This document shows, one piece after another, positions 13,093 through 25,370 of a stretch of DNA of 64,000 bases. The notes beneath the pieces are model-generated. The model was not told where the DNA came from, searched no databases, and worked only from the letters and a program-made list of their open reading frames with translations. The DNA is from Rhytidiadelphus loreus (Eukaryota > Streptophyta > Bryopsida > Hypnales > Hylocomiaceae), in NCBI GenBank assembly GCA_947034895.1, contig OX344762.1, positions 25,772,760-25,836,759 on the forward strand, read 5' to 3'. The position numbers and the translations under genes are program-made. The number at the start of each line of letters is the position of its first letter. Within the stretch, counting starts at the first letter, position 1.

Positions 13093-13645
13093 ATTGAAAT
13101 CTATTGAAAGTAGATGCAACAATGGTTCAAATTGCAACCTATATATCATCTATGATAGTAAATGAGATCTCAAGTCTTCAATTCATAAAGGATCTCCAAT
13201 TTTCATTCAAATGAATATTATCTATGAAAACCACCTCAACAATTGAGTCTATACGGGTGGTCAGCTTTGAAATTCATTTACTTTTAAACCATAATTCACT
13301 AGTAGAAAAAAACAGTGACCAAATCAACAAAAATCAACAAAATTCAACAAGGCAGCCCATCACGCGCACAGGCCGATAAGGCACCACCTTTGAAATTGAA
13401 ATCTATTGAAAGTAGATGCAACAATGGTTCAAATTGCAACCTATATATCATCTATGATAGTAAATGAGATCTCCAATTTTCATTCAAATGAAAATTATCT
13501 ATGAAAACCACCTCAACAATTGAGTCTATACGGGTGGTCAGCTTTGAAATTCATTTACTTTTAAACCATAATTCACTAGTAGAAAAAAACAGTGACCAAA
13601 TCAACAAAAATCAACAAGGCAGCCCATCACACGCACAGGTCGATA
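13093..13645 (+). repeat. Tandem duplication copying a transposon left end
   Basis: Sequence 13093-13379 is repeated at 13395-13645, with a deletion of about 27 bp in the second copy. Each copy contains host flank, then ATT, then the left terminus CACTAGTAGAAAAAAACAG (at 13297 and 13574), then the start of the GC-rich repeat. Only the inner copy is paired with the right terminus at 14682. Confidence 0.8.
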
Positions 13646-13646
13646 A

Positions 13647-13786
13647 GGCAACCCACCACGCGCACACGCACAGGCCGACAAGGCAACCCACCACGCGCAC
13701 GCGCACAGGCCGACAAGGCAACCCACCACGCGCACGCGCACAGGCCGACAAGGCAGCCCACCACGCGCACGCGCACAGGCCGACAA
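13647..13786 (+). repeat. 35-bp GC-rich minisatellite, 4 units
   Basis: Four nearly identical 35-bp units start GGCAACCCACCACGCGCACG and end CAGGCCGACAA. Shorter degenerate units flank them (13618-13646 and 13787-13815). The array is CpG-rich in an otherwise AT-rich neighbourhood. Open frames across it on both strands are artefacts of the repeat. Confidence 0.85.
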
Positions 13787-13878
13787 GGCAGCCCACCACG
13801 CAGGAAGGCCAACAAGGCACCCGCCACGCGGGCAAGCCACCAACGGTAGCCCGCCACATGGCAAAGTGCGCTCAACAA

Positions 13879-13922
13879 GGTTTGAACCTTGCACCTCATA
13901 CTTGGGGTGCAAGGTTCAAACC
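13879..13922. repeat. Perfect 17-bp hairpin
   Basis: GGTTTGAACCTTGCACC and its exact complement are separated by 10 bases. It lies inside the CACTA element, just after the minisatellite. Confidence 0.8.
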
Positions 13923-13995
13923 ATTGCACCATGTACTCACACACATGTTCAAATGTGGAGTACTTTGTTATTTATTTAGTTTATGTTGTTTTTTT

Positions 13996-14386
13996 CAATT
14001 CGGTATTCTTTAAAGTCAGCATACTTCAGAGGTCATTTAGTAATAGAAAAACAACTTTTTTTAAAAAACTTTCAACTAAGAAAAGTTGCTAAAACAAATT
14101 ATCTTTCATCTCCAAAAATAATTTTGCAATTTCAAGTCCCCAATAAAAAGTTATGAATTAATTTCAGAGAGGGACTTTCATGATGTCAAAAACAAAATTC
14201 AATCCAACCCCTCCCTGAAATTAATTCATAACTTTTTATTGGAGAATTGAAATTGCAAACGGATTTTTGGAGATGAAAGGTAATTTGATTTAGCAACTTT
14301 TCTTAGTTGAAAGTTTAAAAAAAAAAGTTGTTTTTCTATTACTAAATGACCTCTGAAGTATGCTGACTTTGAAAAATACCGAATTG
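13996..14386. repeat. Long inverted repeat, about 180-bp arms
   Basis: The outer ends are CAATTCGGTATTC and its complement. The arms (about 13996-14178 and 14207-14386) are nearly identical, with a few mismatches and A/T-run length changes, around a loop of about 30 bases. A transcript would fold into one long hairpin. It is either a nested MITE or part of the CACTA element; no target duplication separates it. Confidence 0.8.
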
Positions 14387-14682
14387 TGAATGATTTAGTT
14401 TAAAAAAAAACACCACATTATTTATAGAATACTAACCATGGTGATTTAAACACTTTTCAAATCAAAAAACTTACTTGAGATTCTTGAAAGTCAAAATTAA
14501 CAAAAAAGTGTTGATTTTTTTGTTGATTTAGAGTTGCAGTATCCAAATCAACAAAAAAAATTGTTGATTATGTCAGTTTTTACCGAAATCAACAAAAAAT
14601 TGTTCAAATGGACGATACAGTATCAAAATCAACACTTTTCTGTTGATGTTTTGTTGATTTGGTCACTGTTTTTCTACTAGTG

Positions 14683-16938
14683 ATTGCTTTTTGCTTCAAG
14701 TTTTTTTAGGATTGTGGTACAAACAAGATACTATTTTTTCATTTGGAATTTGTCCACTCATTTTCAACTTCTGGCGTACGGATTGAAATTGAACAAAGCA
14801 TACCAATGGACTTCATTAAATGGAAGTAGAGGAGATATAAGAGAAAGACAAAGTAGGAAGGAAATGAAAGGAAACTAAAAGGAAGCTAGAAGAAGGAAAA
14901 CTTAGAATGAGAAATAGAAGTAGATTGGAATTTAAATTCCACCACTTATACTAAAAATTCTAAAATTAAGCAGTGAAAAAATAACCAAAAAGGGAGAAGA
15001 TGGAAGATGATTTGTGTGCCAAATTAGAACTAATTTATACTTAGAATATTGAGTTAAATTCAAGAAGATAACAAGGGATGAAGTTTAGTATGAAATCTAA
15101 ATGAAAGTAGGGAGTTTCCATCCATTTTGAATCAATCTTGGAACTAAGTAAGGAGATTTAACTTTAATTTCATGTCTAAAATCTTAAATTGATTTGAGTT
15201 CAAGAGTTTATAGAAAACCATTGATGAAGTTTGAATTGCCTCTTCCAAGGCCAAATTTCATCGAATGATAACTTCTTCTAAAAAACTATGATTAGAACAA
15301 ATTTTACCATTTTGAAAATGGCAAGAATCTGATCTACAAATTAAGATAGATAAATCAGCCGTCTATAAATTTTTTGTCTCAAAAATACACAATCTTGGCT
15401 TAATTTGGCTATGGGGCCAAAAGTCGCTTTGTTTTGAAGTTTGTAATTGTTTCTTTTGCAATTTTAAATAATTAGGAAGATAAAAGAATTCATTCCTTAG
15501 ACCAGATTGAGGCACCCACCATAGGACATTTGCAAAATCAAGAACCTCATTGTGCTTGTTTTATAGCAAAGAAGGGTATGAAAACACTCACACTAGATGA
15601 CACATTTTTTGATGCATTAAAATATATTTATATTTTCCAAATCAAAATCTATTAATATTTGATCAATTTTATACTAGGAAAAGTGATAGTTTTAGGTTGC
15701 CCTAAATTATGGCTTACTCAAATGCATTGAGTGTGCCATATTGGAAACAATATTTATGTTCAAATGTCAAATTTCTAATAATTGTATTTGGGACTTTGGA
15801 GATAAAAAATTTCAACAAGGTATACAAAAGTTGAATCTTAGAAAAAATTGTGAATATTTTATTTGAAGATTATAACTAACTTTATAAATTTATCAAAAAA
15901 GAAATTCAAAATTTAAATTTTTTTAAAATAATTTTAAATTTAAAAAATTTAAATTTTTTTTAAATAATTTATTAAATAAATTTATGTCTTAAAAAATTCT
16001 TCCATGTCTATATGTTATACATTTTAAAAATGGACCCTATGTTGTTCTATACAAAAAACAAGCAAACAAACCATCACTAAATTAAACAAATGTCTTCCTC
16101 AAAAACTCTTCAACTTGCCTTGGTTGCTTTAAAATAACTTGTGGGGTTCATAGTGGTGTAGGTGACTTATGCAAGGCCAAAATGTAAATGAAATATATAA
16201 TAGATAAAATAGCTCCAAAAAACTTGTAGCTTGAGTTATGATGATTTTGTTGTGGTATCTCAAAATTGTGATTTGTAAGTTTTGTACATTGATTGGAACC
16301 TACATTTGTCAATAGAAAAAACATATTTTTCTCAAGACACCATAAATATTAGATAAACCAATCAGGAAACCAATTTTAACCTACAAGCCAACAACCAAAG
16401 ATCAAGATACCTAAATCTCTATTATTTAGGTGCGTCTAAGGTGAATTTAACGTTTTTTTGACATTTTAATCCCAAAAAAACAATTGTGATTATATTTTGT
16501 ATATGTTTATACAATGGTATTATATTAATTCGTCACCAATTTGTTTCAATCATTTTCTACATGAAATGATGAAAAATAGATATAAAAAGTAGCACATTTT
16601 TATGACTTCAAATTTGACATGATTGATTGAATTGCGGAAGAACACAATTAGGAGATTGTACATCACAAGAATAGACTTTTGAGAATGATCAAATAGATTT
16701 TGGGGCAAATATTGTAATATTTAGAGTTATGAGAAGCTATGTATGGTGTCAAATCCTAAAGTCTTTGTATCCAAAACCTTTATGCACCCTTATGTTGCAC
16801 ATTTAGTGGTACACAACAATTGAAAAAGTTGGAGAAAGCAATTTTATAACATGCTTTTACACTTATGGTGGTAGAGGGCAATCCAAATTTGTAGAAATGT
16901 ATATTTTTAGATACTAGGCAATGTTTCGAATGGCAACG
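14683..16938. other. Intergenic, no gene recognised
   Basis: Strongly AT-rich, with homopolymer runs and a self-complementary A/T tract near 15900-15975. No open frame over 65 codons and no RNA gene recognised. Confidence 0.5.
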
Positions 16939-17291
16939 GTGCTAGTATGTGAGCCTAGAAGCCTTGAGCCTAGACACATAGTACTCTACAACTATTAGAG
17001 AAGTCTATAACATACATACTTATAATATATACATCTTGTAACTATGGAAGGTTCCTATAATATAGACACCTATAATATAAATATTCTACAACTATGGAAG
17101 GTGCTTATAACATAGACACCTATAATATAAATATCCTATAACTATGGAAGGTGCTTATAACATATGTACCTACAACATAGACACCTATAATATAAACATC
17201 CTATAACTATAGAAGGTGCCTATAACATAGAAGTACAGGCTCCTATGCTCATGGGCTCAAGATCCTAGGCTCACATAATAGTGACCGTGTT
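16939..17291. mobile_element. Foldback element with 50-bp tandem repeats in its loop
   Basis: The left end carries TATGTGAGCCTAG and the right end its inverse, CTAGGCTCACATAATA. Between them (about 17000-17235) are four units of about 50 bp built on CCTATAACTATGGAAGGTGC and TATAACATAGACACC. No coding capacity. The flanks do not give a certain target duplication. Confidence 0.5.
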
Positions 17292-20200
17292 CTATGAGGA
17301 TCATGGAGTTGAAGTCGGGCATTTTCAATATGGAGATAGTTCGATACAAAATAGTGAAGGAACTAGTATTTAACTTCAATAGGGAGTCAACAATAGTGAG
17401 AAGCTCCGGCCCAATAAAATGCCAATTTCTTTTAATCTACATTGACATGCAAGTTAAGAATATTGCTACGGAAACATTTTGCATCACACATTCTAGTATG
17501 GGATTCCTAAAAATGTTTCCACAAAAGGAATTAACTTTTGAATCGCGCATAGAAGCTACATAGTGGTGTTATAAGCTATTGATTTTTTAATCCAATTCCA
17601 ACCCTTTAAAACCCAATTCTAAAGAGTGCAATTTATATTTACAATAGGATGCAAGAGTGCAAAATAGTGGGTTGTAACTTAGGGGTTTGAATTAGGCTTG
17701 GGGTCTATAATGGATATGAACAAGACACTAGGACTGGCTAACACTCAAATCCTTACTTCGCTCAAAATTACTAATTTAACTACCTAATTCTACTAATAAG
17801 ACCTAAAATTAGTGAAAATGTAACGTCTTACATGTTTCAAGCATTTAAGGCCATCACACACCACTTTGGTAGGGACTTCTACCAAAACCCACAATAACTG
17901 TATTTTTATATGTTTTTTCCTATTTTTCACTCAAAAATTAACTAAAAATTGCGAAAAATAAGTTCAGAGTTCTATGTGCCAACTTGAGGGCTCACAAGCA
18001 CCAAAGGCCTTTTATGTACTCATTAGATGTTTTCTAGCTACATTGGAGGGTTGTTTTAGATTGGTTCCTTATGTGGGGAACCATCTACTACTAAGCAGAA
18101 TTAGAAAATTATTAAAAAATAATAATAATTTTAAAATTTTAAAAACTATTGAAATATTAAAATAAAAAAATAAAAAATTCAAATTTTTTTTCAAAAAAAT
18201 AATAATAAAATATTGTATTATTATTACCTACCCTACTTTTGTGACTAAGTTCCCACATTTTGGAAACTCACAACCCTACAAATTAGCTGAATTTCATCTA
18301 ATGATATGCCCAACCTAAGCCCATCCTCAAGTGGGAGCAATAAAACCATATTGTCATTGGGATTGTTGAAGGCATTACATGTTTTTGGCCTTTGTAGAAG
18401 GCTACGAGCCCCCCTATGTTCCCTTGCATTCTGTTGTGTTCTCAGCCGCTAGGAACTCTGCCGCAACAACTTGTTCCTGTAGAACGGCAACTACTACGTC
18501 AAATAATAATATTTATTTAATTTTTAATTAATTTTTAATTTTTAAATATTAATTTTAGTTTTTTAATTAAAAATTTAATTTTCTTAATGATTTTTTAATA
18601 AATTTTTATTTCACACAGCATAGGCTAGTTCCCAACAATAGGAACCAATTTGAAATGGCCCTCCCGATAGGCCAAAAAACGTAATGTCTATCCTACCTCC
18701 ACACTAATAAATGCAAAACTACAAATTCATAATTAACACATATCCATAATTGTGTTTTCATCCACAAACTTGCAATTTCATCCAATATATATTTTTTAAT
18801 TTGAAATCTTCTAGCAAAAAACTTCATGGTTTTCCCCCATCTTTTAGATTTTTTAAAATTTTTTAATGTGGCACTATTTCGCCCTCCAAAAAATACCTTG
18901 GAAGTGACCCTCTTGACTGACCGTTCCAATGTATCAGAGTAGCTCTGAATTTCCAGATTAATGACTCTACAGCAGCAAATCATTTCTCCTCCACTTCGAT
19001 TTCAAAATTATACTCCCTTTGTATCAAAATGATCTTAGTGTTTGACAAAATGTTCCAGATTAAGGCTAAAAATAAGTTTTTTAAGACCCACTTCGCATGG
19101 TAGGTAGAGTTTAGTATACTCTTAGTGTCCTACAAACATTGACTTTAGAAGCCTTTTTCAAAGTGTAGTTTTAAATTATTGAATAGTAGAATTTTTGGGG
19201 CATTTTTAAATAGCACCAGTGGGCATTTAGTTGTTGACTGTGAGGTTATAATTTTATGGGCATTTAGATTAAGCCAAAGCCCATGTGTGGACCTCAATAT
19301 TGACTCCAAATGTTTCTTCTCCTTCAATTAGACAATATTCAAAGAGATGCAACAAATAAAATTGAACAATGTTGATTGACCCCTTGAATCATATCATGTG
19401 TCTTTTGATTGATGATTGAATGGATGGAGGGGGAGCTATTCCTCAAAATTGTTTTGTTGATCCTAGAGAGCAATCGAAAATTGAATTTGACCAATCTGCA
19501 ACATTACAAATGCAATAGGAAGATCATTTTGGGACAAAAAATTAGAGCCAACAAGAATATCATTATGGGACAGAGGGAATAGTTCACAAGGTTTGCACCT
19601 TGACACTTGACAACATTGAGTTTTGAAAGTGTACGACAATGTTTGGGGAGAACCGCCGGTGAGGTCATTGTTCGTTTGGGAAATTGGGGATAATAATAAA
19701 AACAATTGCAATTTGAAAACATTGGAAAAAAATCAAGTGAAAAAATCTATGAAATTTCTATTTAGAGTAAAAAATAGAGAAAAAAAACAGATTTGGTACT
19801 TGAAAAAAATAGTTTGATAAATAAGGGGGATTGAAGAAAAATAGTTGGTAAAACTTAGAAAATGCCTCTAAATGTTGGTTTAAGAGACTCAAGGGTGTAA
19901 GGTATGTGCACCCATAATTGCCCCCTTGAAATGAATGCATTCTTTACATTTCAAAGTTGTGTCAACTTCATGTAGGGTTAATTGAGACTTTGAGGGAAAA
20001 ATACTATTTTGTAAGCACCAAGTCATTTGTGAAGGTAATGCAACTAAATTTGGGTGAATAGGTGCTAACCACCAATGCTATGCTTCCAATTCTAAAAGAA
20101 CAATGTATAAAAGTTTTGTCAAAAGCATTGAGTATTAAGGTAGGAGCACCCAATGGCATCAATTTCTATAGATGGTAGTAATTTCAAAACTAAAAATGTA

Positions 20201-21126
20201 GATTGATTGTTGATGGCTTATTTTTGTTGACCAAAATGATAAGCCATCTATTTTGTACTTACATTTTAGTTGTAGAATCATTGTCTTACCTAGAAAGTGA
20301 CGCAATAATGTGCATTGACACTATTGGGTGCTCCTACCTTATTTCACAATTATAGAAGAAGATAAAAATGAAGTCTTAACAATGTGTGTGTAGGAGGTCA
20401 TTCTCATGACCACCCAAAACTTGTCTTGTAGGATTTAAGTAAGGTTGGGACTAAGACTTTTTTCTTCATTTTTTATGAATGTCAAAGTGTCAAAGTGTCA
20501 ATATAAAATGTTATAGTGGTGTTCAAAATTTCAACATTGATTTCATCTACATATTGAATAGAAAATATCATATTAGCACATGTTAGATGTCCATAATTAT
20601 GTTTTCATCCACAATCTAATAATTTCATCCAAGATTTCTTTTAATTTCAAGTTTTGGGAGCAAAACTTCACGGTTTGTTGCCATTTTTTAGCCAAATTAT
20701 TTTTTTCTAATGCAATTTGGCACTAGAAAGCCAAAAAAAAGCCCAGCCTGGGATCCCTAAAAGCAAGGGTGTCTAAAAGTACCACATCATCAAATGATCA
20801 TAGTGTACATCTCCTAAATCAATATGTACATATCTTTGAAAAAACAATTTTAGAATATCTACCTAAGTAAAAAAACTTTGACCCTTTGTAACTTTTGCAT
20901 ATTATACACAAATGATGCTTTCTTTGGTGCATTGAAATCTCCTACCAACTACAAAGGTAAAAAAGAAATTAGAGATCAGGAAAAGGTAGCGGTTTTAAGT
21001 GGCCCACCAGGGCCAAAGAGCTCACAAAGCCACACATTCCACGGTGGTAGGATCCCCATTGCGGTAAAGAGCGGCCATGGGGGGCATTTCCTCCACAAAA
21101 GAAAGAAAGGGCCCCGCACCATGTGT
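17292..21126. other. Intergenic with a possible MITE at 18415-18665
   Basis: AT-rich DNA without supported genes. Around 18415-18665, GC-richer ends (with CTAGGAAC / GTTCC motifs and GAAATGGCCCTCC at the right) surround an A/T-only core, like the foldback element at 12 kb, whose right flank reads GAAACGGCCCTCC. Short open frames such as 18693-18983 and 20878-21171 lack family motifs. Confidence 0.45.
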
Positions 21127-21129
21127 GGT

Positions 21130-23790
21130 CACTACAAGAAATTGGGCTATTTTGTGACTGCGGAAGAATGACTGCATGTCCGATGTGACTAAACAATGAC
21201 TGCAGCTCCTTAATTGCACCGGATTTTCTGGCTCCACATCTGCTGAGTCATTCGGGAGTCGCGAACGTGACTGTGGGATGAGCGGTTTCAAAATGCCAAG
21301 GTTTCATCCTCTGAAGTCTGTCCAAAACTCCGCCAAGCATCCAATGGAAAGTCTACAGTCGTGCCAGAGTAACAAGGAGTCATACATTGTCACTGCAAGT
21401 CACTTGTTTGTGACTACATAGTCACTTCCCAATGACTTCAACATGACTTGACAGCTTATGTGGGCATTTCCTTAAAGATGGGGTGCTTTATTTCTTTTAA
21501 TGTACTTTTCTTTTACTGTAGTATGAGTTTCTTCTTCCATTTAAGACAAAAATTATAGAAGTATTTTTGGAAATTCACAAATTCCTCTTTTAGTATTTGT
21601 TTTTTGACTTGGACTTCTATGTTTAGGTCTTATGTTACTTTTTATTCTTCCTTGAATTTGCATTGAGCACAAAATTTTACTTCATCTTTAGTTTAATTAG
21701 GTCTTTTAAATGACTAAAATGTAGAAGAAGAATGTACGTACCTCCAAAACTAAAAGCGTAATTCTTATCCCTATTTTTTATTCTCTGTCACTAGGTTTTT
21801 TCACTACATCTTTTCATTCATGAACCCTACTCTTTTCATTTTATATCTTTAAAATTTATTATTCTCCCTATATATTTTCATCTTCTAAATTTTTTTTTTT
21901 TTTTCTGTGTGATTATTATTCCTACTTTTTATCTTCCTCTCAAGTCTGAAGAGTACCACAAGTCATCTTCCTTTTATTGCCCTTGTCTTCTTTTCTCTTA
22001 TTTTTTCCCATCCATGGATTAATTTTTTTCACAATCCCTATTTTTGGTTCCTCTTCTCTATTTTTTTTTATTACCCATAATTTTCTTTGTGGTATTATCC
22101 CTACTTTTTTAAAGTCCATATTATTTTCATTAACTCTTTTCTTTATCTAGTCCGGCAATGTGTTGAAAAACTTGTTTTTTCCACTTTAAATGCAAATATC
22201 TTGCAATCTATGCGGGCAAAAATTCTGAAATTTTTTCCACATTTTTTTATACTAGTTGGATCTAAGATCCTACGGTTAGATGTCAAAAAAAAACATTTTA
22301 AATTCTTTTTTACTCTTTGCTACAGAAATGGCAGTTTTCAGTGTTTCTTTAGTAGAAAAAAGGCCTCGCTCATGTAGGGGTTAAAATGATGCACTCTTGG
22401 AGACTTATTTTTATTTTTATTTTTTTTACTATTTACTAATGTTTTTTTCATAACAAACTAAAAAAATTAAATTAGATTGACAATGCAAAGGCCAAAAACT
22501 AAAATTTAGATGACATTTAGCACCTCTAAGAGATAGAAAAACAATTTTTAATTCTAAGTTTTATAGAACTAGGTTGATAACTTTTACAATGTCTATGTTT
22601 CATCCATTGGTTTTTGTTCACAACATTGTTAAACTTCCAATTTGGACTTAATCAATTCCATTGTGAAGGCCATAGTCAAAAGTGAGTAAACTGTGTGACT
22701 GTATTTTGACTAAGATTTACTCTAAGGTGACTACATAATGACTTCCATGTCGCTACTCTACTATTTTAATTGCGATTTACTTTAACACAACTATGTAATG
22801 ACTTCCGCGTCACTACTCTACTATTGCATCAACATTTTACAAATCCCACATGGTTTGTTTTGCTTCCTACCACCCCACTTGTATAAAAGGCTTGTTATTT
22901 GAATTCTTTGTATTCACACACTAAGTGGCTTGAAAAGCCATTTGACACATATGCAAAATATAGTGTATTGTGTATCATGTATTTGTATATGGTGTATGAT
23001 GTATGAATCATGTATTTGTGTATGATGTATGAATCATGTGTTTGCATATGATGTATGAATGTATTTGTATATGGTGTATTTGTGTATGGTGTACTCATTT
23101 TGCACATTTCACCACAACTTGAAAATAATCTTTTAGATTTTAGAAAATGATATTCACATTTTCCAGATTTCAGAATATAATCCTAGATTTCAGAAAATAA
23201 TATTCACATTTCCTAGATTTCAGAAAATAATATTCATATTTCCTAGATTTTAGAATACAATCCTAGATTTCAGAAGAAAAATATTCACATATCCTAGATT
23301 TTAGAAAATAATATTCATATTTCCTAGATTTCAGAAGAAAAATATTCACATTTCCTAGATTTCAAAATATAATCCTAGATTTCAGAAGAAAAATATTCAC
23401 ATTTCCTAGATTTCAGAAAATAATCCTAGATTTCAAAAAATAATATTCAAATTTCCTAGATTTCTAAATATAATCCTAGATTTCAGAAAAAGATTAAAAA
23501 AAGGGTCATTCGTGACTATAGGATGACTTCAAAATGACTAGCCACGTGGCAACATGGGAGTCATTTCCTTAGACTTCTTTTTTCTTTACCACTTTGGAAG
23601 TCCCTAACCCTTCATCCATTTCTACATCCACTTTTTCGTTCGTTGGTGATAATAAAAGTAGAAGTCATTTATAAATTACTTGTCCACTATGACTCCAGGG
23701 GCCTCTAGTCATTTTCCAGTCAAATGTGTCCGGAATGACTGCCAGGAAGTCATTCTTTGAAGTCATTTTTGTGCCCAGTTTTTTGTAGTG
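21130..23790. mobile_element. Non-autonomous CACTA element, 2.66 kb
   Basis: The left end is CACTACAAGAAATTGGGC; the inverted right end is CACTACAAAAAACTGGGC. The target duplication GGT lies at 21127-21129 and 23791-23793. The first about 330 bp and last about 290 bp are dense in GTGACT / AATGACT motifs in both orientations, the subterminal repeats typical of this superfamily. No transposase frame is present. It sits at the 5' edge of the DUF7869 pseudogene. Confidence 0.88.
22960..23490 (+). repeat. Two short-period arrays inside the CACTA element
   Basis: At 22960-23100, TGTATTTGTATATGGTG and TGTATGAATCATG alternate. At 23130-23490 about a dozen imperfect units of CCTAGATTTCAGAAAATAAT with ATTCACATTT follow. 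Both are low-complexity tandem expansions and non-coding. Confidence 0.75.
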
Positions 23791-25370
23791 GGTGGAAGAA
23801 GGCAACCCATTGGTAGAAAATGATTATTGCATGAAGATGCCTGTCGTTGTTACGGGCATGATTGCTCACGGTCATGGAGATGTGTGATATGCATACTACG
23901 GCTTGGACATCTTCTAAATAGACTTGAACCATACCATTGGGTCCATTGCAAAATTGTTGTGAGATTTGGAAGCTCCACCAAAGCATTCATCTTATCAATT
24001 GTTTGTAGGAGGTGACCATTCTGATTTGATGAAGGCTTTGTTAACAGGCTCTAATATTTGTGTGGAATCCCTCGGGTCATCTCCTAAAGAGTTGGTGGAC
24101 GTTCAACCTCTTCCTCCACTGACATTGACTCTTCAACTTGACAATGCTTCTGGCGACAACAAGAATTGGTGGGGTTTTGCATTATGTTCTATCCTTGTCT
24201 ATAGAGCTTTTTTTTGAGAGATATACATCAATTTCCTCATTGTTGGACACAGTCATGAGGACATTGATGGTCTATTTGGTTGTTGGAGCACCAAATTGAA
24301 GATGAATGACTACCCCGTGCTTCCAAGGTAGATGAAGTCTTTCATGGATTGTGAAATACAACCCGTAATTCCTCATCTCATTGAGGAGGTTCCTGATTTT
24401 AAGCAATTTGTAGAAGGGTATTTACATACAGGTAATGATTCTCTACAGGGTCATTCTCAAGCACAACAATTCAAGTTTTATAAGGATTCCATTGGATGGC
24501 CATCGATGCAATACAAGATCCTTTGTATTGATGATGATTGGTTGCCAATTGAAAGGAGGGTGGGGGGATTCGCTTGTAGAAAGAGACAATAGATGGGCAC
24601 ACTAAAATACCGAGAGGTAGTCTTCTACCTTTGGCACCGCAACACATGCATTGCTTTGATGAGGTTTGCAAGGGTTTAGATGGGTACATTGCATTGTGGA
24701 GGGCAATGAAAAATCATGACTTATCTAGAAAGTTTAGGAGAAAGAATGAACCAGTGCGGAAATATTGGGAGGGTGTGAGAAGTGCTCTCACTATGCACCA
24801 CTTGTGGTGCATGAGACATTGCGGGATGGATTTTGGCCAAATTCTCGAATTGCCGATGAGGTGGAAGACCAATACCTAGATGATGGCACAATGCGTGAAG
24901 AGTTTGCGGAAGATGCACCCTTTATTGGTCGTAGGTGTGATTGTCCACCTCCTTCATTTTGTGTTGGCCGTAATGTATATGCAGGTTACTTAATTGTTGT
25001 ACGACCCGCTGACAGTGACCTCTGTCCATTTTGTCTTTCTCGGGCTCTAACAAATCCTAATCCAGATCTAGGGCATGTCAATTCTATTCAATTGAAATAT
25101 TGGACACCTACGTATTTAATTTCATCACACCAATGAAGAAACATATGTTGGATAGGACACAAAACAAGGAAATTCTTGGTGCAAGGATAAGGCTATCTCT
25201 CCGAGTTGGACGCATATGGATTGCATTATGACTACTTGGAAGCCATGTGTAAAAGCAGGCACTTTTGATCCGAGAATCAAAATTCGCAGAATACAAATTG
25301 CTATCAGACACCCAGACATCGGTCGATGCATATGTATCTAGCGAAAGCAATAATGTATCTTCAGACTAAA
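23791..25370 (+). pseudogene. Decayed DUF7869 transposase-like copy
   Basis: Pieces in shifting frames match the copy at 38.3-55.5 kb in order: TGMIAHGHGDV near 23860, the LQLDNASGDNKN block near 24140, IVGHSHEDIDGLFG near 24250, IPHLIEEVPDFKQFVEG near 24370, then a C-terminal block ending near 25370. Several stops and frameshifts break it. The first half of the protein is missing; homology begins just after the CACTA element. The family is probably an RNase H-fold DDE-type transposase (inference from the conserved acidic blocks). Confidence 0.85.

Larger units (their letters stand above)
13574..14682. mobile_element. Non-autonomous CACTA element, 1.1 kb
   Basis: Both ends read CACTAGTAGAAAAA, then ACAGTGACCAAATCAACAAAA, with about 40 bp of terminal inverted similarity. 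The 3-bp target duplication ATT lies at 13571-13573 and 14683-14685. Subterminal copies of AATCAACAAAA are frequent, as expected of transposase-binding repeats in this superfamily. There is no transposase gene. Inside are a 35-bp minisatellite, a small hairpin and a long inverted repeat, listed separately. Confidence 0.85.

Noticed and set aside
13501..14013. His/Pro/Arg-rich frames on both strands
   Set aside because: They arise from the 35-bp minisatellite, which is open in several frames at once.
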